Shown here: positions 26,240 through 34,834 of the stretch, in pieces
Position numbering within the stretch: the first letter of the stretch is position 1
Layout: each line of letters starts with the position of its first letter
DNA from: Micrococcales bacterium
Lineage (GTDB): Bacteria; Actinomycetota; Actinomycetes; Actinomycetales; Dermatophilaceae
NCBI GenBank assembly: GCA_021287075.1
Contig: JAJTBD010000022.1
Span: 1-64,000, forward strand
Length of the DNA: 64,000 nucleotides
Reading direction: 5' to 3'
The notes under the pieces: model-generated
Database searches by the model: none
What the model saw: only the letters and a program-made list of their open reading frames with translations
What the model was told of the DNA's origin: nothing
Position numbers and translations under genes: made by a program

Positions 26240-27625
26240 GTGGTCCCGAGTCTGTCCCCTGCCCAGCCCGCCGCCACACCCACCAGACCGCTCGCCGTCG
26301 TCGTCGACCCCCTGTCGACGGGAGCGGCCCTCGCGGGCGAGTTCCGCCGGCGCGGCTGGCGCTGTGTCGCGGTCGCCTCGATCCCCTGGATCGCCGACGT
26401 CGTCCAGGCCGACGACTTCGAGGAGGTCCTCGTCGATGCGCCCGGCACCGGACTGCGTGAGCGGATCCGCGCGCTCGCGCCCGACGCCGTCGTGCCGGGC
26501 GCGGAGTTCGGTGTGCTGCTGGCCGAGGAGCTCGCCCGGCAGCAGGGCCTGCCGGTCAACCTCGACCTCCCGGGCGATCCCAGGCGCGACAAGTCGACCA
26601 TGCTCGAGCGACTGCGTGAGCAGGGGGTGCGCGCTGCCGCAGGGCGCACGGTGCGCTCCGTCGACGAGCTTGACCGGTGGCTGTCGGAGTGGGGGCGCTA
26701 TCCGGTCGTCATCAAGCCGGCCCGCAGCGCGGGGTCCGACGGGGCGCAGGTGTGCGAGAGCCGCGAGCAGGCCCTCGCGGCATTCGAGACCGTTGCGGGA
26801 CAGCGCAACTCGCTGGACCTGCGCAACGACGGCGCGGTGGCCATGGAGTATCTGGACGGCCAGCAGTTCTATGCCAACGCCGTCTCGATCGACGGTGAAC
26901 ACCTCGTCCACGAGGTGTGGCGGGTCGATGTCGACAATGTCGATGGCAACCCCCTCTATGACCGCGACGTGTCGCTGGCCGCCGACGACCCACTGCTCGG
27001 CCGGCTCATCGCCTATACCCGTGAGGTGCTGACCGCCCTGGGCATCACCGACGGCGCCTCGCACTCCGAGATCCGCATGCAGGGCGAGCAGCCGGTCCTC
27101 GTGGAGACGGGCGCGCGGCTCAAGGGCACCTCCTATCTGCCTGCGCACCACGCGGTCTCGGGCGCCCATCAGGTCGAGCTCCTCGTCGAGAGGTATGCCG
27201 CGCCCGCCGACTTCCGCGCCCGCCTCGCCGAGCCCTATCGCGCCGCGACGAGCTGCTCCTGCGTGGCGCTGCGGGTGCCCCGGCCCTCGGTCGTGACCGC
27301 CGAGGGGGTGGCCGCCCTCGCCGCGCTCCCGACCGCCGTCGGTGGACCGGGGCTCGGGCTGAGGGCCGGCCAGCGGGTCCGGCAGACCACCGACCTCTAC
27401 ACGATGCCCGGCCGGATCTATCTCGTCGCCGACGACCTGTCGGCGATCGAGGCCGACTACCGGCGGATCCGCGAGATCGAGCAGTCCCTCCTCTATCGGC
27501 CGGCCACTCCCCTGGAGCAGCGTCGCTGGGCGGCCGAGGAGCGGGCCCGCTGGGTGGCGGTGCGGGTCAGGGCGCTGCCGTCGTGGACCGCCCGCAAGGT
27601 GCGCGAGCGGCGCGCCCGCGACTGA
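26240..27625 (+). CDS. ATP-grasp ligase-like protein, paralogue 2
   Basis: A 461-residue enzyme collinear with its upstream neighbour along the whole length. Shared stretches include SIPWIADV, DAVVPGAEFGVLLAEELA, YPVVIKPARSAGSDG, SEIRMQGEQPVLVETGAR and LYRPATPLEQRRWA. The pair clearly arose by tandem duplication, yet the sequences have diverged substantially, which suggests different substrates. The GTG start has GAGGAG about 6 nt upstream. The 87-nt gap holds a small C/G-rich hairpin around ACCCTTTCGGGT that could be an attenuator. The C-terminal Arg-rich tail ends VRERRARD. Function unknown. Confidence 0.8.
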   Translation: MVPSLSPAQPAATPTRPLAVVVDPLSTGAALAGEFRRRGWRCVAVASIPWIADVVQADDFEEVLVDAPGTGLRERIRALAPDAVVPGAEFGVLLAEELARQQGLPVNLDLPGDPRRDKSTMLERLREQGVRAAAGRTVRSVDELDRWLSEWGRYPVVIKPARSAGSDGAQVCESREQALAAFETVAGQRNSLDLRNDGAVAMEYLDGQQFYANAVSIDGEHLVHEVWRVDVDNVDGNPLYDRDVSLAADDPLLGRLIAYTREVLTALGITDGASHSEIRMQGEQPVLVETGARLKGTSYLPAHHAVSGAHQVELLVERYAAPADFRARLAEPYRAATSCSCVALRVPRPSVVTAEGVAALAALPTAVGGPGLGLRAGQRVRQTTDLYTMPGRIYLVADDLSAIEADYRRIREIEQSLLYRPATPLEQRRWAAEERARWVAVRVRALPSWTARKVRERRARD

Positions 27626-27704
27626 CGGCCTGCCCCGCCTGACAGATGTCACGATCCCTGGCGAGGCCTCGACCCGCGCCTCGCGCCGCCGCTAGGTTGG
27701 TGGC

Positions 27705-28265
27705 ATGGTCGAGCGAAGCCAGTCAGGGGATGGCGAGGGGACACCTCAGGACCGCGCGGAGATGCCGGTCATCCCGACGCAGAGCGGGCCGGCGCTGCCG
27801 GTGCCAGCCCGATCACAGGAGGTCACCGCAGGCGCACGGCCGTCGGCGCCCCTGGTGTCGGTCTTCAGCTCGCTGAGCCGCAGCGGCCGGTGGACCGTGC
27901 CGCAGCAGCCCCGGGTGGTCGCCGTCTTCGGCGATGCCAAGGTCGACCTGCGGGAGGCCGACTGGCCATCCGATGTCCTCGAGCTGCGTGCCGGCGCGCT
28001 GTTCAGCAGCGTCACCGTCTTTGTGCCGCGCGGCACCGAAGTGCAGTTCGACGGGGCGGCGATCTTCAGCGACGAGAAGCTCATCGAGCCGCCCCTGCCC
28101 GACGGCGCCGCGGCTGCGACGGCCCGGGCGGTCGGCCCGCAGGACGGGGCACCGGGACAGGCCCGGGTGCTGCGCATCCGGTCGATGGGCATCTTCAGCG
28201 AGGTCAAGGTCTATGTCCTCGCCCCGGGCGAGGACGTCCCCAAGTGGTGGAAGCCCAAGGGCTGA
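27705..28265 (+). CDS. LiaF C-terminal domain-like protein
   Basis: A 186-residue protein. Residues about 55-180 match the beta-helical C-terminal domain of LiaF/YvqF (cell-wall-antibiotic response) proteins. The pattern includes VSVFSSLSRSGRWTVPQQPRVVAV, ELRAGALFSSVTVFVPRGTEV and IRSMGIFSEVKVYV. The four transmembrane helices of true LiaF are absent, so it is a soluble stand-alone domain with a disordered N-terminus. The ATG lies 6 nt after TAGGTT (27693-27698), so it is probably leaderless. In LiaF this domain interacts with a kinase; no two-component system is adjacent. Confidence 0.75.
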   Translation: MVERSQSGDGEGTPQDRAEMPVIPTQSGPALPVPARSQEVTAGARPSAPLVSVFSSLSRSGRWTVPQQPRVVAVFGDAKVDLREADWPSDVLELRAGALFSSVTVFVPRGTEVQFDGAAIFSDEKLIEPPLPDGAAAATARAVGPQDGAPGQARVLRIRSMGIFSEVKVYVLAPGEDVPKWWKPKG

Positions 28266-28301
28266 GCGCCCTCCGCTCCCCGGTGCTGTGAGACTGGGGC
28301 G

Positions 28302-30866
28302 GTGACCCCGCCCGACTTCGACCTCGACGTCATCGGCACCGGGCTGCCCTTTGCAGCGGCCCTGCCCGACCTGCACCGTGCGCTGCGCGGTGGGGTCGCC
28401 GTCGTGCAGGCACCCCCGGGCACGGGCAAGACGACGCTGGTGCCGCCGACGGTGGCCAATGCCGTGCCCGGCCGGGTCATCCTCACCCAGCCCCGCCGGG
28501 TCGCCGTGCGCGCCGCCGCGCGCCGGCTGGCGCAGCTGACCGGGACCCAGGTCGGTGGCCTCGTCGGATACACCGTGCGCGGCGACCGTGCCGTCGGCGC
28601 TGGCACGCGCATCGAGGTGGTCACCCCCGGCGTGCTCGTGCGCAGGCTGCTCGGCGACCCCGAGCTGGCCGGCGTCGGCGCGGTCGTCCTCGACGAGGTG
28701 CACGAGCGCAGCGTGGACACCGACCTGCTGGTGGGCATGCTCGCCGAGGCGCGGGAGCTGCGCCCCGACCTCGGCCTCGTCGCGATGTCGGCGACCGTCG
28801 ACGCGGCGCTCTTCGCGCGGCTGCTCGGCGCGCCCGGTGAGGAGCCCGCGCCCATCGTCGACTGCCCCTCCGCGTTGCATCCCATCGACCTCACGTGGCT
28901 GCCCTATGACGCGCCGAGCCACGACAGCCGCGGTGCCACGCTCGGATTCCTCGCGCATGTGGCCCGGGCAGCGACAGCCGCCCACTCGACGGCGCTGGCC
29001 GACGACCCCTCGGCCGATGCCCTGGTATTCCTCCCGGGGGCGCGCGAGGTCGAGACCGTCGCCGTCCAGATGCAGCGCCTCATGCCCGATCGGGAGGTGC
29101 TTCAGCTCCACGGCCGCGTGGCCGCCCGCGAGCAGGACCGTGCCACGTCGGGCCGCTCCGCTGGGGAGCCGCCGCGGGTCGTGGTGGCGACCGACATCGC
29201 CGAGTCCTCGCTCACGATCCCGGGCGTCCGGCTGGTGATCGATGCCGGCCTGGCCCGGGAGCCCCGACGCGATCTCGCCCGCGGCATGTCCGGCCTGGTC
29301 ACCCTGCGCGAGTCGAGGGCCTCGGCCGATCAGCGCGCCGGGCGGGCCGCCCGGCTTGGCCCCGGCCGTGTGGTCCGGTGCTTCTCCGAGGCGGTCTATG
29401 CCCGCATGAGCGACCACCGCACACCCGAGATGGCCACCGCCGATCTGACCGATGCCGTTCTGCTGCTTGCCTGTTGGGGCAGTCCGGGCGGCAGGGGTCT
29501 CCAGCTCCCGACGCCCCTGCCGGAGCCCGCTGTCGCCGACGCCGAGTCGGCCCTGCGCTCGCTCGGCGCCGTCGACGGGCCCGGCCGCGCGACCGACGTG
29601 GGGCGGCTGCTCGCCACAGTGCCTGCCGACCCGAGGCTGGCCCGGGCCCTGCTCGACGGCGCGGCCGTCCGTGGCGCCGATGCCACCGCCGAGGTCGTGG
29701 CGATGCTCGCCGGCGACCACCGTGCGGAGGGCGCCGACCTGGTCACCCTGCTCGCCGCGCTCCGCTCGGGGTCGGCGCCCGGGCACAGGGAGTGGCGCCG
29801 GGAGGCGACGCGGCTGGGGCGGATCGCGCGGCGGCATACCTCGCTCGCGGACGCGCCACCCGGCCAGAGAGACGGGGCCTCCGTTGGGGAGATCGTGGCG
29901 CTGGCCTTCCCCGAGCGGATCGCCCGACGGGTCGGCGACACCTGGCTGCTCGCTCGCGGGACCCGCGCCGCACTGCCGCCCGGCAGCCCGCTCACCGACC
30001 GCGAGTGGCTGGCCGTCTCTGACGCTGCCCGGGTCGAGGGCGGTGTGGGCCAGGGCACGGGCGCCGTGATCCGCGCGGCGGCACCGCTGACCCGTGAGCT
30101 CGCCGAGCGCGCCGGCTCCCATCTGCTCCGGCAGGAGACGCGAGCAGCCTTTGACGGCAGCCGGATTGCCGCGAGGAGGGTGCGCGCGCTGGGGGCCATC
30201 GAGCTGTCGAGCACGCCCGTGCCGATCGAGGGCGAGCAGGGGTATGCCGCGCTGCGCGCAGCCCTCGCCGCCGACGGTCTCGGGGTGCTGCGCTGGGGCC
30301 CGGGCGCCGACGCGGCCCGACGCCGGATGGCCTTCCTCCACCATCACGCGGGCGCGCCGTGGCCCGACGTCAGCGACGAGGCCCTCGCCGGCAGGCTCGA
30401 GGACTGGCTCGGCCCCGAGATCGACCGGATCGCCCACGGCGCCAGGGTCGACCAGCTCGCCCTCACCGACGCCGTGCGACGGCTGCTGCCGTGGCCGGAG
30501 GCGACCCGACTCGACGAGCTCGCGCCCGAGCGCCTGCCGGTGCCGAGCGGCTCGTCACCGCGGGTGCGCTATCCGGCCGTCGACGAGCCCGACGCCCGCC
30601 CCGTGGTCGAGGTCAAGCTCCAGGAGTGCTTCGGGCTGGCCGAGACCCCACGGCTCGCGGGCGGCCGGGCTCCGGTGCTCTTCCGCCTGCTCTCCCCCGC
30701 TGGGCGGCCGCTGGCCATCACCGACGACCTGGCTTCCTTCTGGTCCGGGCCCTATGCCCAGGTGCGGTCGGAGATGCGCGGGCGCTATCCCAAGCACCCC
30801 TGGCCGGAGGACCCGTGGACGGCCGTGGCCACACGGCATACCTCCAAACGCGCTGGGCTGCACTGA
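28302..30866 (+). CDS. hrpB: ATP-dependent RNA helicase HrpB
   Basis: An 854-residue DEAH-family helicase. Walker A PPGTGKTT at 38-45, motif II DEVH at 131-134, MSATVD (motif III), motif V around VVVATDIAESSLTIPGV and motif VI QRAGRAARLGPG. The HrpB-specific C-terminal region (LQECFGLAETPRLAGGR) is intact. Length is typical. The GTG start follows 36 nt after the LiaF-like gene, without a convincing ribosome-binding site, so the pair may be co-transcribed. Its role in bacteria is poorly defined; it is non-essential in E. coli. Confidence 0.95.
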   Translation: MTPPDFDLDVIGTGLPFAAALPDLHRALRGGVAVVQAPPGTGKTTLVPPTVANAVPGRVILTQPRRVAVRAAARRLAQLTGTQVGGLVGYTVRGDRAVGAGTRIEVVTPGVLVRRLLGDPELAGVGAVVLDEVHERSVDTDLLVGMLAEARELRPDLGLVAMSATVDAALFARLLGAPGEEPAPIVDCPSALHPIDLTWLPYDAPSHDSRGATLGFLAHVARAATAAHSTALADDPSADALVFLPGAREVETVAVQMQRLMPDREVLQLHGRVAAREQDRATSGRSAGEPPRVVVATDIAESSLTIPGVRLVIDAGLAREPRRDLARGMSGLVTLRESRASADQRAGRAARLGPGRVVRCFSEAVYARMSDHRTPEMATADLTDAVLLLACWGSPGGRGLQLPTPLPEPAVADAESALRSLGAVDGPGRATDVGRLLATVPADPRLARALLDGAAVRGADATAEVVAMLAGDHRAEGADLVTLLAALRSGSAPGHREWRREATRLGRIARRHTSLADAPPGQRDGASVGEIVALAFPERIARRVGDTWLLARGTRAALPPGSPLTDREWLAVSDAARVEGGVGQGTGAVIRAAAPLTRELAERAGSHLLRQETRAAFDGSRIAARRVRALGAIELSSTPVPIEGEQGYAALRAALAADGLGVLRWGPGADAARRRMAFLHHHAGAPWPDVSDEALAGRLEDWLGPEIDRIAHGARVDQLALTDAVRRLLPWPEATRLDELAPERLPVPSGSSPRVRYPAVDEPDARPVVEVKLQECFGLAETPRLAGGRAPVLFRLLSPAGRPLAITDDLASFWSGPYAQVRSEMRGRYPKHPWPEDPWTAVATRHTSKRAGLH

Positions 30867-30909
30867 GACTGGCGGGGCCGACCCCTGAGACCGGCCCCAC
30901 CCCCGCCGC

Positions 30910-31953
30910 TCAGACGCGCTCGAGCTCCTCTGGGTCATCGGCCGCCTCGACGTCGCCCGTCTCGGCGCGGCGACGGGCGAGCAGGCTCGTGAGCGTGACG
31001 GTGACGAGCGCACCGATGATCACCGCGAGCGAGAGCAGCGTGGGGATCGTGGGGACGGCGGGCCAGACCGTGTGCGCCCAGTGCAGGACAAGCTTGACGC
31101 CGATGAAGGCGAGGATCACCGCCAGGCCGTAGCCGAGGTGCGCGAGGTGCTTGAGGGCGCCCTCGAGGACGAAGTAGAGCGCGCGCAGGCCGAGGAGGGC
31201 GAACGCGTTGGTGGCGAAGACCAGATAGGGGTCGCCGGTGATGCCATAGACGGCCGGGACAGAGTCGATCGCAAAGACGATGTCGGTGCCGAGGATCGCC
31301 AGGGTCACCATCGCCAGGGGGGTGAGCGCGCGGGCCCCGTTGTGGCGCACCGTCATCCGCGTGCCACGGTAGTCATCGGTGACCGGGAAGAAGCGCCGGG
31401 TGAGGCGCACGACGCGCATCGAGCCGACGTCGATCGCGTGGTCGGTGGGGCTCATCGCATCGCGCAGCACCTTGACCGCGGTCAGCAGCAGGATGGCGCC
31501 GAAGAGGAGGAAGGCCGCCGACCACGACGCGATCAGCTGCGCACCGAGGGCGATGAAGATGCCGCGCAGGACGAGCGCGCCGGCGACGCCGATGAGCAGC
31601 ACCCGCTGCTGGAGGTGGCGCGGGACGGCAAACGAGCCGAGCAACAGCATGAAGATGAAAAGGTTGTCGACCGAGAGCGACTTCTCCACCAGATAGCCGG
31701 TGTAGTACTCGACGCCGGTGGTGGAGCCGTGCTGCTGCCAGAGCCAGGCGCCGAAGGCGACCGGGATGGCGATGTAGAACAGCGACCAGCCGATCGCCTC
31801 GCGCATCGAGACCTCGTGCGGCTTGCGGGTCAGGACGAAGTCGAGCGCGAACAGGCCGAGGACTCCGGCGATCGTCGCCCACCAGAGGGTCGGGGTGGCG
31901 ATGGAGTCGAGTCCGGCGCCGGCCGGGCCGGCGGCGGTGACAAGGGTGTGCAT
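30910..31953 (-). CDS. TerC/Alx-family membrane protein
   Basis: A 347-residue integral membrane protein with about nine helices. It has the acidic intramembrane motifs of the family, VEKSLSVDNLFIFMLLLG and GTDIVFAIDSVPAVYGI. TerC/Alx proteins are linked to manganese efflux and to loading of exported metalloenzymes. The ATG has a GGAG site; the frame extends upstream but that part overlaps a structured leader. That leader carries yybP-ykoY-like blocks, supporting manganese control. Convergent with hrpB across a 43-nt gap. Confidence 0.9.
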   Translation of the reverse strand: MHTLVTAAGPAGAGLDSIATPTLWWATIAGVLGLFALDFVLTRKPHEVSMREAIGWSLFYIAIPVAFGAWLWQQHGSTTGVEYYTGYLVEKSLSVDNLFIFMLLLGSFAVPRHLQQRVLLIGVAGALVLRGIFIALGAQLIASWSAAFLLFGAILLLTAVKVLRDAMSPTDHAIDVGSMRVVRLTRRFFPVTDDYRGTRMTVRHNGARALTPLAMVTLAILGTDIVFAIDSVPAVYGITGDPYLVFATNAFALLGLRALYFVLEGALKHLAHLGYGLAVILAFIGVKLVLHWAHTVWPAVPTIPTLLSLAVIIGALVTVTLTSLLARRRAETGDVEAADDPEELERV

Positions 31954-31964
31954 CAGGGGTCTCC

Positions 31965-32080
31965 TCACGTCATGGATCACGTGAGGTCTCCTCCACCGGC
32001 CGCGGCCGGCCGCCGCCCGAAGCGCCCGCGTGGGCGCCGTAGTGACCGGTGCGACGTGAGTGGAGTACTCCCCTCGAACA
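31965..32080 (-). ncRNA. Candidate yybP-ykoY manganese riboswitch upstream of terC
   Basis: On the minus strand the leader has the two conserved blocks of this riboswitch class, GGGGAGTA (32066-32073) and GGAGACCTC (31983-31991), about 75 nt apart with a GC-rich helical region between. A hairpin CTCACGT...ACGTGAG (31965-31986) follows just before the ribosome-binding site. The position before a TerC/Alx gene is the classic location. The second block differs from the usual AAGACCT form, so structure modelling would be decisive. Confidence 0.55.
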
Positions 32081-32083
32081 GGC

Positions 32084-32113
32084 ACGCTACCTGTGCAAAC
32101 GCGAATTACGCAA
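32084..32113 (-). promoter_or_regulatory. Promoter of the terC leader RNA
   Basis: Minus strand -35 TTGCGT (32108-32113), 18-nt spacer, -10 TAGCGT (32084-32089). Predicted start lies just before the GAGGGGAGTA block, as needed for a riboswitch-controlled transcript. Confidence 0.55.
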
Positions 32114-32133
32114 CTCCCCTCTTCCCTATTCAG

Positions 32134-32251
32134 CCAATTGGCGAGTTCCGCACCCCCGGGGTGGGGCGGAACTCGCCACGTGGCGTAACGGTGGGGGGCG
32201 GAACTCGCCACGTAACGTAACGGTGAGGCACGGAACTCGCCACGTGGCGGA
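32134..32251. repeat. Palindrome family B with 32-bp tandem copies
   Basis: CCAATTGGCGAGTTCCG (32134-32150) faces CGGAACTCGCC starting at 32167. Two further copies of CGGAACTCGCCACGT begin at 32199 and 32231, an exact 32-bp period, giving one forward and three reverse arms. Related palindromes are at 43399 and 53222. Located between the terC leader and the UvrA2 gene. Confidence 0.8.
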
Positions 32252-32320
32252 AGAAGTGGGGGCGCTTTGGCCCATGTGGGCACGAACGCCCCGTGGGCGG
32301 CATCGGGGAGGATGTATGCC

Positions 32321-34768
32321 GTGACCCGCGAGCCGAACGACCGCATCCGGGTGCGCGGTGCGCACCTGCACAACCTGCGCGACGTGCACGTCGACATCCC
32401 GCGCGAGCGGCTCGTGGCGGTCACCGGCGTCTCCGGGTCGGGCAAGTCCTCGCTGGCCTTCGGGACGATCCATGGCGAGGCGCAGCGTCGCTACTTCGAC
32501 ACCGTCGCGCCCTTCGCCCGCCGGCTGATCCACACCGCCGTCGACCCCCGGGTCCGCGACATCACGGGGCTCCCGCCTGCGGTGGCGCTCGAGCAGCGCA
32601 CGGCCCAGGGCGGCAGCCGCTCCTCGGTCGGCACGGTGACCACGACCGCCAACACCCTGCGGATGGTCTTCTCCCGCTGCGGCGACTATCCGGCGGGCCT
32701 GGGGCGCCTCGGCTCAGACCACTTCTCTCCCAACACCGCCGCGGGTGCCTGCCCGGAGTGCTCCGGCCTCGGCGTCGCCCACCGGCCGACCGAGGACTCC
32801 CTGGTCCCTGACCCCTCGCTCTCCATCGCGGAGGGGGCGATCGCCGCGTGGCCCGGCGCGTGGCAGGGCAAGAGCTATCGCGACATCACCGCGATCCTCG
32901 GCTATGACATCCACCGGCCGTGGCGGGAGCTGCCGCAGTCCGACCGGGACTGGATCCTCTTCACCGACGAGGAGCCCGTGGTCACGGTGCATGCCGAGCG
33001 GGAGGCCGGTCGCATCCAGCGCCCCTATCAGGGGACCTTCGCCAGCGCCGCGCGCTACGTCATGCGCACCCTGGCCCAGTCGCAGAGCCCGACCCAGCGG
33101 GCGCGGGCGCTGCGGCATGTGGTCAGTGAGCCCTGTCCGGTATGCCGCGGCCGTCGCCTCCACCCCGACGCCCTGCGCGTCACCTGGCAGGGCCTGGCCA
33201 TCGACGAGGCCATGGCGCTACCGATGGACCAGCTCCTGCCGATCGCCCGCCGCAGGCTCGGCGAGCTCGGCGCCGAGGCGACCAAGGCGACCGAAGCCGC
33301 CCGGGACGCCGCGGACGCGGCCGAGCGGCTCATGCTCACCGACCTGGCCGACCGGCTCACCGTCCTCGACGGGCTGGGACTCGGCCACCTCGCCCTCGGC
33401 CGGCCGACACCCACGGTCTCGACCGGCGAGCTCCAGCGGCTGCGGCTCGGATCTCTGCTCAGGTCAGGCCTTTTCGGCGTGGTCTATGTGCTCGACGAGC
33501 CATCTGCCGGCCTTCACCCGCGGGATGTCGAATCGCTCATGGGAGTGCTGCGCGGGCTCGTCGAGGCCGGCAACAGTGTGCTGGTCGTCGAGCACGACAT
33601 GACCGTCGTGCGCCAGTGCGACTGGGTGGTCGACGTCGGGCCAGGTGCCGGGCGCGACGGCGGCGAGCTGCTGCACTCCGGGCCGGTGCCCGACCTGCTC
33701 GACGAGCCCCGCTCGGTCACGGCGCGCTATCTCGACGAGCCCGTGCACCTCTCCGAGATCCGCGACGGCGGGCCCAGCTCTGCCACAGGCGAACTCGTCC
33801 TCACTGGGCTGTCCCTCCACTCCCTCGCCGACGTCGATGTCACGATCCCGCTCGGCACGCTCACCGTCGTCGAGGGCATCTCCGGCTCGGGCAAGTCCTC
33901 CCTGCTGACCGCGATCCATGACGCTGTGGGCGCCAGCCTCGCCAGGGTCGAGGACCTGCCCGATGAGGAGGAGGGCGACGAGACCGAGGCGCGCGCGGCG
34001 GCATACGGCACGGCAAAGTCGTTGAGCACCAACGGGACCGGCGCTCCGACGCGTCTGGTGCGCATCACCCAGAAGCCGATCGGGCGCACCCCTCGGTCCA
34101 ACCTCGCGACCTATACCGGGCTCTTCGACCATGTCCGCAAGCGCTTCGCCGCGACCGACGAGGCCAAGAGCCGGAGGTATGCCGCGGGCCGCTTCAGCTT
34201 CAACGTCGCCTCGGGCCGGTGCGAGACCTGTCAGGGCGAGGGAGCCGTGTCGGTGGAGCTGCTCTTCATGCCGGGCACCTATGCGCCCTGCCCGACGTGC
34301 GGCGGCCGCCGCTACAACGACGAGACCCTCGAGATCACCTGGCAGGGGCTGACGATCGCCGACGTCCTCGCCCTCACGGTCGCCGACGCGCTGCCCGTCT
34401 TTGCCGACGAGCCGCCGGTGCGGCGCGCACTGGAGGCGCTCGACGCGCTCGGCCTGGGCTATCTGACCCTCGGCCAGCCGGCGACCGAGCTGTCGGGCGG
34501 GGAGGCCCAGCGCATCAAGCTCGCGACCGAGCTCCAGAAGGAGCGCCGCTCCCCCACGCTCTATCTCATGGACGAGCCGTCGGCGGGCCTGCACCCGGCC
34601 GATGTGCACCGGCTGCTGCGCCAGCTGCACGCCCTCGTCGACGCCGGCCACACCGTGGTCGTCGCCGAGCACCACCCGGCGGCCATCGCGACTGCCGACT
34701 GGCGCATCGAGATGGGCCCGGGCGCCGGGCCGCGCGGCGGCCGGGTCGTCAGCTCCGCCCCGGGTTGA
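32321..34768 (+). CDS. UvrA2-like excinuclease ATPase
   Basis: An 815-residue double-ABC ATPase of the UvrA class II/DrrC type. It has two Walker A motifs (GVSGSGKSS, GISGSGKSS), signatures STGELQRLRLG and LSGGEAQRIKL, and two DEPSAGLHP motifs. Four CxxC pairs form zinc modules (CPECSGLG, CPVCRGR, CETCQGEG, CPTCGGR). It is shorter than UvrA (about 950) because the UvrB-binding insert is reduced, as in UvrA2 proteins, some of which give drug resistance by removing adducts. I chose GTG 32321 (GGGGAGG 9 nt upstream) over ATG 32312. Confidence 0.88.
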   Translation: MTREPNDRIRVRGAHLHNLRDVHVDIPRERLVAVTGVSGSGKSSLAFGTIHGEAQRRYFDTVAPFARRLIHTAVDPRVRDITGLPPAVALEQRTAQGGSRSSVGTVTTTANTLRMVFSRCGDYPAGLGRLGSDHFSPNTAAGACPECSGLGVAHRPTEDSLVPDPSLSIAEGAIAAWPGAWQGKSYRDITAILGYDIHRPWRELPQSDRDWILFTDEEPVVTVHAEREAGRIQRPYQGTFASAARYVMRTLAQSQSPTQRARALRHVVSEPCPVCRGRRLHPDALRVTWQGLAIDEAMALPMDQLLPIARRRLGELGAEATKATEAARDAADAAERLMLTDLADRLTVLDGLGLGHLALGRPTPTVSTGELQRLRLGSLLRSGLFGVVYVLDEPSAGLHPRDVESLMGVLRGLVEAGNSVLVVEHDMTVVRQCDWVVDVGPGAGRDGGELLHSGPVPDLLDEPRSVTARYLDEPVHLSEIRDGGPSSATGELVLTGLSLHSLADVDVTIPLGTLTVVEGISGSGKSSLLTAIHDAVGASLARVEDLPDEEEGDETEARAAAYGTAKSLSTNGTGAPTRLVRITQKPIGRTPRSNLATYTGLFDHVRKRFAATDEAKSRRYAAGRFSFNVASGRCETCQGEGAVSVELLFMPGTYAPCPTCGGRRYNDETLEITWQGLTIADVLALTVADALPVFADEPPVRRALEALDALGLGYLTLGQPATELSGGEAQRIKLATELQKERRSPTLYLMDEPSAGLHPADVHRLLRQLHALVDAGHTVVVAEHHPAAIATADWRIEMGPGAGPRGGRVVSSAPG

Positions 34769-34798
34769 GTCCACATGCTGACCTGCGCAGACAGCGGA

Positions 34799-34828
34799 TT
34801 GGGTGCAGTCTTTCTACGGACGTAGAAT
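34799..34828 (+). promoter_or_regulatory. NDH-2 promoter with TTCTACG palindrome
   Basis: -35 TTGGGT (34799-34804), 18-nt spacer, -10 TAGAAT (34823-34828), then 6 nt to ATG 34835 (leaderless). The perfect palindrome TTCTACG-GA-CGTAGAA (34812-34827) overlaps the -10 box. The same motif occurs twice in the TetR/MMPL control region near 41164. Confidence 0.75.
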
Positions 34829-34834
34829 GGCGAT

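Noticed and set aside
31954..32445. 164-codon N-terminal extension of TerC
   Set aside because: The extension would be encoded by the structured leader and palindromic repeats; TerC begins normally at ATG 31953 with a GGAG site.
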